Source: Candidatus Blautia intestinigallinarum (GTDB taxonomy: Bacteria > Bacillota > Clostridia > Lachnospirales > Lachnospiraceae). From it: a stretch of DNA of 64,000 nucleotides. The notes beneath the pieces are model-generated. The model was not told where the DNA came from and ran no database searches. It was given only the letters and a program-made list of their open reading frames with translations. Every line of letters starts with the position of its first letter. Within the stretch, counting starts at the first letter, position 1. A program made the position numbers and the translations under genes. The stretch lies in NCBI GenBank assembly GCA_019112635.1, contig DXIX01000023.1, positions 84,485 through 148,484 of the forward strand. The letters run 5' to 3'. This document shows, piece after piece, positions 33,804-43,698 of this stretch.

Positions 33804-34619
33804 ATGGAAATACAGTTGTGGCGCCGTATTTTAAGTTCCTATGAACTGGCGGTTCAGGAATTGATCATAAAATTCGAGCATTTGATTGCGGAGTACCGGA
33901 CCAACGATCAGTACTCCCCGATCGAGGAAGTGTCCGGACGTGTGAAGAGCATTTCCAGTATCCTGGAGAAAATACACCGGAAGAATATCCCCATGGAGAA
34001 GATGGAAGAGGAAGTGGAAGATATCGCAGGTGTGCGGATTATCTGCCAGTTCGAGGAGGATATTGCCGAGGTAGCCCGGATCATCGGGAATCGGAAGGAC
34101 ATGGAGATCAAAAGTGAGAAGAATTATCTCACGCATATGAAAGAGAGCGGGTACAGAAGCTACCATCTGATTGTCTACTATACCGTGGAGACTATCCATG
34201 GACCCAAGCGTCTGCAGGTGGAGATTCAAATCCGCACCCTCGCCATGAATTTCTGGGCGACCATTGAGCACTCTTTGCAGTATAAATACAAGGGCAATAT
34301 GCCACCCCATGTGACCGAGCGGCTGAGCAAGGCGGCTGACGCCATCATTGCCCTGGATCAGGAAATGTCATCTGTCCGCAACGAGATTATGGACGCTCAG
34401 AATTCTTCACAGATGCAGAGCAATCTGGTGTCAGATATTCTGAGCAATATTGAGAATCTATACAAACTGACCAACAAAAGAGAAGTTGCGAAGATTCAGG
34501 ATGAGTTCCTGAGAGTTTACGAGACCAACGATCTGCAGCAGCTGGAGCGTTTTCACAGACAGCTGGATATCATCGCTGAGAGTTACCGGGCGCAGGCTGT
34601 TGCGGTCAATATCAAATAA
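33804..34619 (+). CDS. Small alarmone synthetase (RelA/SpoT domain, RelQ/RelP type)
   Basis: 271 residues with a single synthetase domain and no HD hydrolase or TGS/ACT parts. Motifs: VSGRVKSISSILEKI, EDIAGVRIICQF, SGYRSYHLIVYY and LQVEIQIRTLAMNFWATIEHSLQYK (the last continuing the synthetase active site, including Glu and Gln). It makes (p)ppGpp from ATP and GTP/GDP under stress. The C-terminal helices likely mediate oligomerisation. GGAGAGAG is upstream; 12 bases separate it from the HAD gene. Confidence 0.92.
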   Translation: MEIQLWRRILSSYELAVQELIIKFEHLIAEYRTNDQYSPIEEVSGRVKSISSILEKIHRKNIPMEKMEEEVEDIAGVRIICQFEEDIAEVARIIGNRKDMEIKSEKNYLTHMKESGYRSYHLIVYYTVETIHGPKRLQVEIQIRTLAMNFWATIEHSLQYKYKGNMPPHVTERLSKAADAIIALDQEMSSVRNEIMDAQNSSQMQSNLVSDILSNIENLYKLTNKREVAKIQDEFLRVYETNDLQQLERFHRQLDIIAESYRAQAVAVNIK

Positions 34620-34631
34620 CAGGGAGCATAT

Positions 34632-35288
34632 ATGTTCGAGGAGAAAGAAGCAGTACTGTTCGATCTGGACGGAACCCTGGTGGATTCCATGTGGGTGTGG
34701 CCCAAAGTGGACATTGATTATCTGGGAAGAATGGGCCTGGAAGTGCCGGAGGATCTCCAGCGGGAGATTGAGGGCATGGGGTTCACGGAAGTGGCCTGGT
34801 ACTTTAAAGAGCGGTTTCAGATTCCGGACAGTGTGGAACAGATCAAAAAGACCTGGAATGACATGGCCATGGAGGCCTATATACATAGAGTACCGCTAAA
34901 GCCTGGGGTGCGAAGACTTCTGGGATATCTCAAGGAGAGAGGGATTTTCATAGGGGTTGCCTCCAGCAATAGCAAAGAACTGATCCAGGCGGTGTTGAAA
35001 AGTCATGGCGTGGATTCGTATTTCGACTGCATTGTCACCGCCTGTGAGGTGAAGAGAGGAAAGCCTGCGCCGGACGTCTATCTGGAAGCGGCCAGGAGGC
35101 TTGGAGTCGCTCCAGAGAAATGTCTGGTGTTCGAGGATATCGTGCCCGGCATACAGGCCGGCAATGCGGCACACATGACAACCTGCGCGGTGGAGGATGC
35201 CTACAGTGCGGACCAGCGCGGCAGGAAGCGCCAGGAGGCGGATTACTATCTTTTCTCCTATGAAGAACTTTTTGATACCGGAAAATGA
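34632..35288 (+). CDS. HAD-superfamily phosphatase (beta-phosphoglucomutase-like)
   Basis: 218 residues. HAD motifs: I LFDLDGTLVDS (residues ~9-19), II GVASSNSKEL, III lysine in KRGKPAPDVY and IV VFEDIVPGIQAG. The helical cap lies between motifs I and II. Family members dephosphorylate sugar phosphates or similar metabolites; the substrate is unknown. Its end lies 10 bases before the YgiQ gene. Confidence 0.92.
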   Translation: MFEEKEAVLFDLDGTLVDSMWVWPKVDIDYLGRMGLEVPEDLQREIEGMGFTEVAWYFKERFQIPDSVEQIKKTWNDMAMEAYIHRVPLKPGVRRLLGYLKERGIFIGVASSNSKELIQAVLKSHGVDSYFDCIVTACEVKRGKPAPDVYLEAARRLGVAPEKCLVFEDIVPGIQAGNAAHMTTCAVEDAYSADQRGRKRQEADYYLFSYEELFDTGK

Positions 35289-35298
35289 GGGAAAATTC

Positions 35299-37176
35299 AT
35301 GAATCAGTTTTTGCCCATGAGTCGTCAGGAGATGGACGACCTGAATATTGAGCAGATGGACTTTGTCTATGTGACGGGAGATGCCTATGTGGATCACCCG
35401 TCTTTTGGCGCTGCCATCATCTGCAGGCTTTTGGAGAGCCGTGGGTACAAAGTGGGAATTATCGCGCAGCCTGACTGGAGGGACTCAAAGAGCATTGAAG
35501 TTTTCGGAGAACCTCGTCTGGCCTTTCTTGTGAGCGCCGGAAATATGGATTCCATGGTGAATCATTATACCGCGGCCAGAAAGAGAAGGCATCAGGATGC
35601 CTACTCTCCGGGAGGAAAGATGGGGCTGCGCCCGGACCGGGCGGTCATTGTCTATGGCAACCTGATCCGCAGAAGTTATAAACACACTCCTGTCATTTTG
35701 GGAGGAATTGAGGCCAGTTTGCGAAGACTGGCTCATTATGATTATTGGGAGGACAGGCTGCGCAGGTCCGTGCTGCTGGATTCCGGAGCCGATCTGATCT
35801 CTTACGGAATGGGGGAACATTCCATTCTGGAGATTGCCCAGGCTTTGCAGGACGGTATTCCGGTGCGTGCGCTCACCTACATTCCAGGAACTGTCTTTCA
35901 TGCGGACAGTCTGGACGGACTGGGGAATGTGACGGTCCTTCCGTCGTTTGAACGTATGCAGGAGGAACCGGCAGAGTATGCCAGGAGTTTTGCTGTGCAG
36001 TATCGAAATACTGACCCCATCCGCGGAAAAATACTGGCGGAACCTTATCAGAATCGGGGGTATGTGGTTCAAAATCCCCCATCCGTGCCGCTCACCCAGG
36101 AGGAGATGGACGATGTCTATGGTCTTCCATATCAAAGAACCTGGCATCCGAAGTATGAGCAGGATGGAGGAATCCCGGCCTTTCAGGAGATCCGGTTCAG
36201 CCTGACCAGCAACCGGGGATGCTTTGGAGGCTGTAATTTCTGTGCTCTGACCTTCCACCAGGGACGGATTGTGCAGACAAGAAGCCATGAGTCCTTGATT
36301 GAGGAGGCGAAAGATTTTCAGAAAGATCCGCTGTTCAAGGGATATATCCACGATGTGGGAGGCCCCACGGCAGATTTTCGGCATCCTTCCTGTGACAAGC
36401 AGAGGAAGCATGGAGTCTGTACGGGAAGACAGTGTCTGTTCCCCAGCCCCTGTCCGAATCTGAAGGCAGATCACAGGGATTATGTGGAACTGCTTAGAAA
36501 GCTGCGGGAGATTCCAGGGATTAAGAAAGTGTTCATCCGGTCGGGAATCCGGTTTGACTATGTACTGGCGGATAAGGACCGGACGTTCCTTAGGGAACTG
36601 GTGCAGTACCACATCAGCGGCCAGCTTCGGGTGGCTCCGGAACATGTCTCGGATCAAGTGCTGTCCTGCATGGGAAAGCCCAGGCATCAGGTGTACGAGG
36701 ATTTCCTCAGAGAATATAACCGGGAGAATGAGAAGACCGGCAAGAAGCAGTATGCGGTTCCTTATTTTATGTCTTCTCATCCGGGCTGTACGATGAAAGA
36801 GGCGGTGAAACTGGCGGAGTATATCCGGGATCTTGGCTTCATGCCGGAACAGGTTCAGGATTTCTATCCCACACCGTCAACCTTGTCCACCTGCATGTAT
36901 TTCACGGGAATCCATCCCCTCACAGGGCAGAAAGTCTATGTGCCGCGGGATCCCCATGAAAAGGCGATTCAGAGGGCGCTGATCCAGTACCGGAATCCGG
37001 CCAATGAGAAACTGGTGCGGGAAGGGCTGAAGATTGCCCACCGGGAGGACCTGATCGGTTACGGGCCCAAATGTCTGCTTCGTCCTAAGAACGGGCAAAA
37101 GCCCCAGGAGAAGATTAAGAACGGGCCGAAAAAGAAGAAAACCATTCGAAATATACATAAAAAGAAAAAGGGCTGA
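35299..37176 (+). CDS. YgiQ-family radical SAM protein
   Basis: 625 residues. The N-terminal B12-like/UPF0313 domain (FVYVTGDAYVDHPSFGAAI) is followed by a radical SAM cluster motif CFGGCNFCAL (CxxxCxxC, ~residue 312) and the family C-terminal DUF3362-like region ending in a basic tail (KIKNGPKKKKTIRNIHKKKK). The biochemical role of YgiQ is not established. Start is the ATG at 35299 with GAGGG upstream; the frame is open back into the HAD gene but that part is not coding. Confidence 0.92.
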   Translation: MNQFLPMSRQEMDDLNIEQMDFVYVTGDAYVDHPSFGAAIICRLLESRGYKVGIIAQPDWRDSKSIEVFGEPRLAFLVSAGNMDSMVNHYTAARKRRHQDAYSPGGKMGLRPDRAVIVYGNLIRRSYKHTPVILGGIEASLRRLAHYDYWEDRLRRSVLLDSGADLISYGMGEHSILEIAQALQDGIPVRALTYIPGTVFHADSLDGLGNVTVLPSFERMQEEPAEYARSFAVQYRNTDPIRGKILAEPYQNRGYVVQNPPSVPLTQEEMDDVYGLPYQRTWHPKYEQDGGIPAFQEIRFSLTSNRGCFGGCNFCALTFHQGRIVQTRSHESLIEEAKDFQKDPLFKGYIHDVGGPTADFRHPSCDKQRKHGVCTGRQCLFPSPCPNLKADHRDYVELLRKLREIPGIKKVFIRSGIRFDYVLADKDRTFLRELVQYHISGQLRVAPEHVSDQVLSCMGKPRHQVYEDFLREYNRENEKTGKKQYAVPYFMSSHPGCTMKEAVKLAEYIRDLGFMPEQVQDFYPTPSTLSTCMYFTGIHPLTGQKVYVPRDPHEKAIQRALIQYRNPANEKLVREGLKIAHREDLIGYGPKCLLRPKNGQKPQEKIKNGPKKKKTIRNIHKKKKG

Positions 37177-37180
37177 TATT

Positions 37181-37816
37181 TTGAGCGAAGAGAGAAAAGA
37201 ATCGAAGTTGTTTCAGAGAGTGCCAAAAGGAGAATTCGGATATTTTTCCAGTGAAAAGAAAAAAAGAGTTGCGGTCACAGTGATCTTGTTTTTGATCCCG
37301 CTGACGGCTTATTTCATCGGCTGGGCCTATTTTAAGACCCGCCTTACCGTAGTGACTGTGATTGTGGTGGTTGGATGTCTGCCGGCCTGCCGTTCGGCGG
37401 TGTCCATGATTATGATACTCCTGCGAAAACCCATGGAGAAGGCTTTGTATGACCGGATTCACTCCCATCAAGGAGAGCTGGTGATGGCCTACGAACTGTA
37501 CCTGACTTCCTATGAGAAGAGCGGAGGAATTGATGCAGTGGCCGTGTGCGGCAATCAGGTGGTGGGGTATTCCAGCGATGAAAAGGCGGATCTTCGCTTT
37601 CTGGAAGGTGAGACGCAGAAGATTCTGCGAAAGAACGGATATGGGGTGAAAGTAAAATTTTTCCGGGATCTGAACCCGTTTCTGGACCGGCTGGATTCCA
37701 TGAATGAGCACAGAGAGGCTCTGCACAGGGACATTCCCTTTCAGCCGGATGAGAAATATCCTGATCTGACCAGAGATGAACTGATCAAACACACCATTCT
37801 TGCGATTGCGCTGTGA
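37181..37816 (+). CDS. Membrane protein of unknown function
   Basis: 211 residues. A basic N-terminus, two membrane helices (about 31-50 and 56-80) and a soluble C-terminal domain of about 130 residues (LVMAYELYLTSYEKSGGID; later FFRDLNPFLDRLDSM). I do not recognise a family. Start is a TTG at 37181. It lies 4 bases after the YgiQ gene and 8 bases before the pseudouridine synthase, so it is operon-internal. The cytoplasmic domain may be a regulatory or enzymatic module; nothing in it suggests a catalytic motif. Confidence 0.7.
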   Translation: MSEERKESKLFQRVPKGEFGYFSSEKKKRVAVTVILFLIPLTAYFIGWAYFKTRLTVVTVIVVVGCLPACRSAVSMIMILLRKPMEKALYDRIHSHQGELVMAYELYLTSYEKSGGIDAVAVCGNQVVGYSSDEKADLRFLEGETQKILRKNGYGVKVKFFRDLNPFLDRLDSMNEHREALHRDIPFQPDEKYPDLTRDELIKHTILAIAL

Positions 37817-37824
37817 GGTAACCT

Positions 37825-38835
37825 ATGAAGCAGATGACCATAAAGGAAAATGAGGCTGGGCAGAGACTGGATAAGTATCTGGCAAAACTGCTCCCAAAGG
37901 CTCCGAAAAGTTTTTTTTATAAAATGCTTCGGAAAAAAAATATCACATTGAACAAGAAGAAAGCTTCCGGCGGCGAGAAGCTTCAGTGCGGGGATTTGGT
38001 GCAGCTCTTTCTGGGACAGGAGACACTGGAAAAATTTTCCGGGGAGGCTTTTCAAAGATCCCATGGAGAACTGGACATCCTCTATGAGGATGAACAGGTT
38101 CTGCTCCTGAACAAACCAGTGGGAATGCTTTCCCAGAAGGGAAAGCCCCAGGATGTGTCCATGGTGGAATATCTGATTACCTATCTCCTTGAGAGCGGTC
38201 AGATTACGGAGGAACAGCTTCGCACTTTCCGCCCTGGAATCTGCAACCGGCTGGACAGGAACACCAGCGGCATTCTGGTGGCAGGGAAGACACTGGTATC
38301 TTTGCAGGAGCTGTCGAAGCTGTTTCACGACCGGATTCTGGAGAAATATTATCTCTGTCTGGTGAAAGGACAGATTGTTCAGAAAAAATTTATCAAGGGA
38401 TATTTGCATAAAGACGAAAAATGTAATAAAGTATCTATAGAAGAGGTTCCATTCCCAGGGGCCAGCCCGATTGAGACTTCCTATGAGCCGTTGGCACACA
38501 ACAGGGAGATGACACTGTTGAAAGTCTATCTGATCACCGGAAGGACGCATCAGATCCGCAGTCATCTGGCTTACATCGGGCACCCGATTCTGGGAGATCC
38601 CAAATATGGAGATGCAGACTGGAACCGTCTTTTTTTGAAAAAATACGGACTGCGAAACCAACTGCTCCATGCAGCCTGGCTGAGAATACCCAGGATAGAA
38701 GGGACCCTGGGATATCTCTCGGAACGGCGCTTTTTCGCTCCTGTGCCGGGGCAGTTCATGGAGATTCTGAGAAAGGAGCATCTGGAGGAGAGTATAGACG
38801 ATGAAGATATGGCGAGAAATATGGGAATACGTTAA
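37825..38835 (+). CDS. RluA-family pseudouridine synthase
   Basis: 336 residues. An S4-like N-terminal region (RLDKYLAKLLPKAPKSFFYKML), then the catalytic motif NRLDRNTSGILVAGK (Asp ~143) and TGRTHQIRSHLAYIGHPI. It isomerises uridines in rRNA or tRNA. The sequence is somewhat longer than RluD with insert regions. Its last 35 bases overlap the start of lepB. Confidence 0.92.
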   Translation: MKQMTIKENEAGQRLDKYLAKLLPKAPKSFFYKMLRKKNITLNKKKASGGEKLQCGDLVQLFLGQETLEKFSGEAFQRSHGELDILYEDEQVLLLNKPVGMLSQKGKPQDVSMVEYLITYLLESGQITEEQLRTFRPGICNRLDRNTSGILVAGKTLVSLQELSKLFHDRILEKYYLCLVKGQIVQKKFIKGYLHKDEKCNKVSIEEVPFPGASPIETSYEPLAHNREMTLLKVYLITGRTHQIRSHLAYIGHPILGDPKYGDADWNRLFLKKYGLRNQLLHAAWLRIPRIEGTLGYLSERRFFAPVPGQFMEILRKEHLEESIDDEDMARNMGIR

Positions 38836-39358
38836 AATGATTCTGGTTGTGGTTGTGGTCGTTCTGGTGGTCAACAATGTGATCCTGATCAATGCCAAGA
38901 TTCCATCGGAATCCATGGAGAAGACGATCATGACGGGAGACCGTATTTTCGGTTTCCGGCTTTCTTATGGAATTAATCTGAAGGTGGGGGACTGGGAGTA
39001 CAGTCAGAAGTTCCGGGATCCAGAGCGCTTTGACGTGGTGATCTTCCGTTATCCGGACGACGAGTCACAGCTTTTTATCAAGAGAGTGATCGGTCTTCCC
39101 GGCGAGACGGTGACCATCCGAGATGGAAAAGTCTACATCGATGATTCAACAGAGCCTTTGGATGACAGCTTCACACCGGAGACGCCGGTGGGGGATTTCG
39201 GCCCTTATGTGGTGCCGGAGAACTCTTACTTCATGCTGGGGGATAATCGAAACTGGTCCAAGGATTCCAGATTCTGGGAGAACACCTACGTGACCTTCGA
39301 TGAGATTGTGGGCAAGGCGGTGATCCGTTATTTCCCATCGATTAAACTGATAGAATAA
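38801..39358 (+). CDS. lepB: Signal peptidase I
   Basis: 185 residues. One N-terminal membrane helix (~12-31), then the catalytic serine in IPSESMEKT (Ser38) and the catalytic lysine in FIKRVIGLPGE (~Lys93). GDNRNWSKDSR and the final GKAVIRYFP blocks are typical. It cleaves signal peptides of exported proteins on the outer face. The start overlaps the RluA-type gene by 35 bases, and AAGGAGCATCTGGAGGAG is upstream. Confidence 0.95.
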   Translation: MKIWREIWEYVKMILVVVVVVLVVNNVILINAKIPSESMEKTIMTGDRIFGFRLSYGINLKVGDWEYSQKFRDPERFDVVIFRYPDDESQLFIKRVIGLPGETVTIRDGKVYIDDSTEPLDDSFTPETPVGDFGPYVVPENSYFMLGDNRNWSKDSRFWENTYVTFDEIVGKAVIRYFPSIKLIE

Positions 39359-39375
39359 CAAAAGGAGACAGGAAG

Positions 39376-39909
39376 ATGGCAGCTTGGAATTCCAGAGGAC
39401 TTCGAGGTTCCACACTGGAGGAAATGGTGAACCGGACAAATGAACAGTATGCCTCGAAAAAACTGGCGCTGATTCAGAAGATTCCCACGCCGATCACACC
39501 GGTGCGCATTGACAAAGAGCACCGGCACATCACGCTGGCCTATTTTGACCAGCGCAGCACGGTGGATTATATCGGTGCGGTTCAGGGAATTCCGGTCTGT
39601 TTTGATGCCAAGGAATGTGGGACTTCCACCTTCCCTCTGGCCAATATTCATCCCCACCAGGTTCGGTTTATGGAGGGGTTTGAGCAGCAGGGAGGAATTT
39701 CCTTCCTGCTGATTTTTTTCAGCAGCACCGACCAGTTCTACTATCTGACATTCCGGGAACTCAAAGTGTTCTGGGAGCGCAGGGAGAACGGCGGGAGAAA
39801 GAGCTTTACCCAGGAGGAGCTGAATCCGGACTTCTATCTGCATGCCCGGGACGGAACCTTCATCCCTTACCTGGACGGAATTCAGAAAGATCTCAATTTG
39901 CGGGATTGA
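39376..39909 (+). CDS. recU: RecU-like Holliday junction resolvase
   Basis: 177 residues. The segment RSTVDYIGAVQGIPVCFDAKE (about 55-75) contains the Asp/Glu/Lys metal site of RecU nucleases, followed by HPHQVRFMEGFEQQGG. RecU cleaves Holliday junctions in Firmicutes and complements RuvAB, which is present upstream in the window. AAAGGAG precedes the ATG. It closes the lepB operon; a promoter for hisZ starts at its stop. Confidence 0.9.
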   Translation: MAAWNSRGLRGSTLEEMVNRTNEQYASKKLALIQKIPTPITPVRIDKEHRHITLAYFDQRSTVDYIGAVQGIPVCFDAKECGTSTFPLANIHPHQVRFMEGFEQQGGISFLLIFFSSTDQFYYLTFRELKVFWERRENGGRKSFTQEELNPDFYLHARDGTFIPYLDGIQKDLNLRD

Positions 39910-39934
39910 CTTTTGGACGAAGATTGCATATAAT
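39906..39934 (+). promoter_or_regulatory. Promoter of the his operon
   Basis: TTGACT (39906-39911), 17-base spacer, TATAAT (39929-39934), 75 bases before the hisZ ATG. Near-consensus sigma-A site overlapping the recU stop. The leader is too short for a T-box, and I see none. Confidence 0.8.
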
Positions 39935-40008
39935 CAAACTAATTTTTGTTTTTCTTATGCTAATATAGTAGCAGAGTAAAGTATTAAATCAACAGGAGAG
40001 AACATACC

Positions 40009-41124
40009 ATGCAGAAAATTTTTCACACGCCGGAGGGAGTACGGGACATTTTTCAGGATGAGTGCAGACAGAAACTGGAGATTCAGAGAAAGATTCTGGA
40101 GACCTTTCATCTGTACGGATATGAAGATGTGGAGACTCCCACTTTTGAATTTTTCGAGGTGTTCAGCCGTGAGGTGGGAACGACCCCGTCGAAAGATCTC
40201 TATAAATTTTTTGACCGTGAGGGGAACACGCTGGTTCTAAGACCGGACTTTACCCCTTCCATCGCACGCTGTGCCGCTTCCCATTTTCCAGTGGAGAGGG
40301 AGCCGGCCTGTCTGTGTTATACGGGCAACACCTTCGTGAACAGCTCCAGTTTTCAGGGACGCATGAAAGAGGCAACCCAGATGGGAGTGGAGCGGATCGG
40401 AGATTCCAGCGCAGATTCAGACGCGGAGCTTCTGGCGATGATCGCCCACAGTCTGCGCGCGGCAGGGCTGGAGGAGTTTCAGATCAGCGTGGGCCAGGTG
40501 GACTTTTTCAAAGCACTTTTGGAAGACGCGAAGATGAGCGAGGACGTCGAGTATGAGCTGCGGGAATTGATTTCCAACAAGAATAACTTCGGGGTGGAGG
40601 AACTGGTACGGGGAGAGAATCTCCAGGAAGAACTGGAGAATGCCTTCTTCCAGCTGCCGTATCTCTTCGGCGGGGAGGAAGTCCTCCGCAAAGCGAAGAA
40701 TCTCACCTCCAACCAGCGGGCGATCCGGGCGATCAACCGGCTGGAAGAGATCTACGAGATTCTGAAATACTATGGATATGAGAAATATGTCTCTTTTGAC
40801 CTGGGAATGCTCAGCAAATTCCGCTACTACACGGGAATTATTTTCCAGGCTTATACCTACGGGACGGGAGAACCCATTGTCAAGGGAGGACGATATGACA
40901 ACCTTCTGGAACACTTTGGAAAGCCCGCCTGCGCCAGCGGTTTTGGAATCTCCATCGATCAGCTGATGCTGGCGCTGAGCCGGCAGAACATTCCTTTTGC
41001 CCCCAGTGAGAGAGAAGAGGTTCATCTCACCTACACCATGGAGAACCGCAAGGATGTCATCTTGCAGGCCATGAAGCTGCGGGCCGAGGGAAAATGCGTG
41101 ATAGTGAGAAAATCAGATCAGTGA
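40009..41124 (+). CDS. hisZ: HisZ, regulatory subunit of ATP phosphoribosyltransferase
   Basis: 371 residues, a histidyl-tRNA synthetase paralogue without tRNA function. It begins [14 protein letters not shown], and has motif-2-like [16 protein letters not shown] and the C-terminal [28 protein letters not shown]. It lacks the anticodon-binding domain. Together with the short HisG it forms the octameric first enzyme of histidine synthesis and gives histidine feedback. AGGAGAG lies upstream. Confidence 0.95.
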   Translation: MQKIFHTPEGVRDIFQDECRQKLEIQRKILETFHLYGYEDVETPTFEFFEVFSREVGTTPSKDLYKFFDREGNTLVLRPDFTPSIARCAASHFPVEREPACLCYTGNTFVNSSSFQGRMKEATQMGVERIGDSSADSDAELLAMIAHSLRAAGLEEFQISVGQVDFFKALLEDAKMSEDVEYELRELISNKNNFGVEELVRGENLQEELENAFFQLPYLFGGEEVLRKAKNLTSNQRAIRAINRLEEIYEILKYYGYEKYVSFDLGMLSKFRYYTGIIFQAYTYGTGEPIVKGGRYDNLLEHFGKPACASGFGISIDQLMLALSRQNIPFAPSEREEVHLTYTMENRKDVILQAMKLRAEGKCVIVRKSDQ

Positions 41125-41143
41125 GAGAGGAACAAAGAGACTT

Positions 41144-41779
41144 ATGAGATATTTAACATTTGCCCTGGGAAAGGGCAGGCTGGCCAACAAAACGTTGGAG
41201 ACTTTTGAGAAAATCGGAATCACCTGTGAGGAGATGAAGGACAAGACATCCCGAAAGCTGATTTTTGTCAATGAAGATCTGAAACTGCGGTTTTTTCTGG
41301 CGAAGGGACCAGATGTCCCCACCTATGTGGAATACGGGGCTGCGGACATCGGAATCGTGGGAAAGGATACCATTCTGGAAGAGAACCGGAAGCTCTTTGA
41401 AGTGCTGGATTTGGGATTCGGTGCCTGCAAGATGTGTGTCTGCGGGCCGGAAAGCGCGAAGAAATACCTAAAATCCGGACAGCAGATCCGGGTTGCCACC
41501 AAGTACCCCAACATTGCGAAGGAGTATTTCTTCAACCAGAAGCACCGGACGGTGGAGATTATCAAACTGAACGGCTCCATTGAGCTTGCGCCCATCGTGG
41601 GGCTTTCGGAGGTAATCGTGGACATTGTGGAGACGGGAAGCACTCTGCGGGAGAACGGCCTGCAGGTACTGGAGGAGATCTGCCCGCTGTCTGCACGGAT
41701 GGTGGTCAACCGTGTGAGTATGAAAATGGAAGATGAGAGAATTCGAAAACTGATTATGGATTTGAAGGCTGTGTTATAG
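41144..41779 (+). CDS. hisG: HisG short form, ATP phosphoribosyltransferase
   Basis: 211 residues. It begins [17 protein letters not shown]; substrate motifs [16 protein letters not shown] and the PRPP loop [15 protein letters not shown] are present. It lacks the C-terminal regulatory domain of long HisG, so it needs HisZ, which lies just upstream. Catalyses the first committed step of histidine synthesis. Confidence 0.97.
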   Translation: MRYLTFALGKGRLANKTLETFEKIGITCEEMKDKTSRKLIFVNEDLKLRFFLAKGPDVPTYVEYGAADIGIVGKDTILEENRKLFEVLDLGFGACKMCVCGPESAKKYLKSGQQIRVATKYPNIAKEYFFNQKHRTVEIIKLNGSIELAPIVGLSEVIVDIVETGSTLRENGLQVLEEICPLSARMVVNRVSMKMEDERIRKLIMDLKAVL

Positions 41780-41791
41780 GAGGATGAAACG

Positions 41792-43096
41792 GTGAGAATT
41801 GTAAAATTAGATCAGGCGTCTATCGAGACGCTTCTGGCAGAATTGTTAAAGAGAAGTCCGGACAGTTACGGACAGTATGAGGCATCTGTGGCGGAGATTA
41901 TACAGAATATCCGCACGGGAAAGGATGAGGCTCTGTTCGCCTACACAGAGCAGTTTGACCATGTCAGGCTGGACGCAGATTCCATCCGGGTGACAGAGGA
42001 AGAGATCGAGGAGGCCTATGAGAAAGTGGATCCGGACCTGCTTGAGGTGATCCGGAAAGCCCTGGTGAATATCCGGGCTTACCACGAGAAACAAAAAAGG
42101 CAGAGCTGGTTCACCACAGACGAGAGAGGGATTATGCTGGGGCAGAAGATCATTCCCCTGCGAAAAGTTGGTGTCTATGTGCCGGGAGGAAAAGCAGTTT
42201 ACCCTTCTTCTGTGCTGATGAACGTGATTCCGGCGAAGATCGCAGGTGTGGATGAGATTATCATGACGACTCCACCCGGACGGGATGGCAAGCTGAATCC
42301 TTCCACTCTGGTGGCTGCCCGGGAGGCAGGTGTGGATGTGATCTATAAGGTGGGAGGCGCCCAGGCAGTGGCTGCGCTTGCCTATGGAACCCAGTCCGTC
42401 CCCAAGGTGGACAAGATCGTGGGACCTGGAAATATTTTCGTTGCCCTGGCGAAGAAAGCAGTCTATGGCCAGGTGGGTATCGACTCTGTCGCCGGTCCCA
42501 GTGAAATTCTGGTTCTTGCGGACGAGACGGCCAATCCCCGCTACGTGGCGGCGGATCTGCTCTCCCAGGCGGAGCATGATGAGATGGCTTCCGCGATTCT
42601 GATCACCACCAGTGAAGAACTGGCGGCGAAGGTACAAGAAGAGATCGACGGCTTCCTTCAAGTCTTAAGCCGCAGAGAAATTATTGAGAAATCACTGGAG
42701 AATTTCGGATATATCCTTCTGGCGGATTCCATGGAAGAAGCCATAGACGCGGCCAATGCCATTGCTTCTGAGCATATGGAAATTGTCACTGCCAATCCTT
42801 TTGAGGTAATGACAAAGATCCGCAATGCAGGGGCGATTTTCCTCGGGGAGAACAGCAGTGAACCTCTGGGAGATTACTTCGCAGGGCCAAATCACGTATT
42901 GCCCACCAATGGAACCGCAAAATTCTTCTCCCCCCTCGGTGTGGATGACTTTATCAAGAAATCCAGTGTCATCTATTATTCCAGAGAGGCTTTGGAGGAG
43001 ATTCATGAGGATATCATTCAGTTTGCCAACTGCGAGCAGCTCACGGCTCATGCCAATTCCATTGCAGTGCGTTTTGAGAAAAAGGAGGAGAAGTAG
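41792..43096 (+). CDS. hisD: HisD, histidinol dehydrogenase
   Basis: 434 residues. Motifs VGVYVPGGKAVYPSSVLMN, KVDKIVGPGNIF, DSVAGPSEILVLAD, SQAEHDEMASAIL (zinc-site His) and the C-terminal AGPNHVLPTNGTA are normal for HisD. It oxidises histidinol to histidine in two NAD+-linked steps. GTG or ATG start: the codon at 41792 is GTG, with AGGAGGATGAAAC 5-6 bases upstream. It abuts hisB (stop then ATG). Confidence 0.97.
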   Translation: MRIVKLDQASIETLLAELLKRSPDSYGQYEASVAEIIQNIRTGKDEALFAYTEQFDHVRLDADSIRVTEEEIEEAYEKVDPDLLEVIRKALVNIRAYHEKQKRQSWFTTDERGIMLGQKIIPLRKVGVYVPGGKAVYPSSVLMNVIPAKIAGVDEIIMTTPPGRDGKLNPSTLVAAREAGVDVIYKVGGAQAVAALAYGTQSVPKVDKIVGPGNIFVALAKKAVYGQVGIDSVAGPSEILVLADETANPRYVAADLLSQAEHDEMASAILITTSEELAAKVQEEIDGFLQVLSRREIIEKSLENFGYILLADSMEEAIDAANAIASEHMEIVTANPFEVMTKIRNAGAIFLGENSSEPLGDYFAGPNHVLPTNGTAKFFSPLGVDDFIKKSSVIYYSREALEEIHEDIIQFANCEQLTAHANSIAVRFEKKEEK

Positions 43097-43687
43097 ATGA
43101 ACAGAGAAGCTTCTCTGGAGAGAAATACCAAGGAGACCCAGATCAGCCTGAAATTTTGCGTGGATGGTTCCGGCAAGGCAAAGATCGACACCGGTGTGGG
43201 ATTCTTTGACCATATGCTGGATGGTTTCGCCAGGCATGGACTCTTTGATCTGTCCGTGAAGGTGAAAGGAGATCTGCAGGTGGACGATCATCACACCGTG
43301 GAAGATACGGGCATCGTTCTGGGCAGCGCAATCCGAGAGGCAGTGGGAGACAAAAAGGGGATCCGCAGATATGGAAGCTGCATCCTTCCCATGGATGAGT
43401 CTCTGGTGCTGTGCGCAGTGGATTTGAGCGGACGCCCTTATCTCTCCTTCGAGGGAGAATTTACCAAAGATCGTCTGGGAGATATGGACACGGAGATGAT
43501 CCGGGAATTTTTCTACGCAATTTCCTACAGCAGCAAGATGAACCTTCACATCAAGGTTCTGACACCTGGAAACAATCATCATATGGCGGAGGCAATGTTC
43601 AAGAGCTTTGCGAAAGCTCTGGACGCTGCCACCATGGTGGATGAGAGAATTACCGATGTTCTCTCCACAAAAGGAAGTCTGGAATAG
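43097..43687 (+). CDS. hisB: HisB, imidazoleglycerol-phosphate dehydratase
   Basis: 196 residues, monofunctional form. Metal-binding repeats [14 protein letters not shown] and [14 protein letters not shown] (residues ~36-80), and the later [18 protein letters not shown] are the paired Mn sites of IGPD. It follows hisD with no gap. Confidence 0.97.
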   Translation: MNREASLERNTKETQISLKFCVDGSGKAKIDTGVGFFDHMLDGFARHGLFDLSVKVKGDLQVDDHHTVEDTGIVLGSAIREAVGDKKGIRRYGSCILPMDESLVLCAVDLSGRPYLSFEGEFTKDRLGDMDTEMIREFFYAISYSSKMNLHIKVLTPGNNHHMAEAMFKSFAKALDAATMVDERITDVLSTKGSLE

Positions 43688-43698
43688 GAGGAGAACCA

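Noticed and set aside
35485..36780. 431-codon open frame on the minus strand
   Set aside because: Antisense to the YgiQ radical SAM gene; a by-product of codon bias.
37741..38931. 396-codon open frame on the minus strand
   Set aside because: Antisense to the pseudouridine synthase gene and lepB; no domain and no ribosome binding site.
39935..40008. T-box leader before hisZ
   Set aside because: Only 74 bases lie between promoter and start, with no specifier loop, T-box sequence or terminator.
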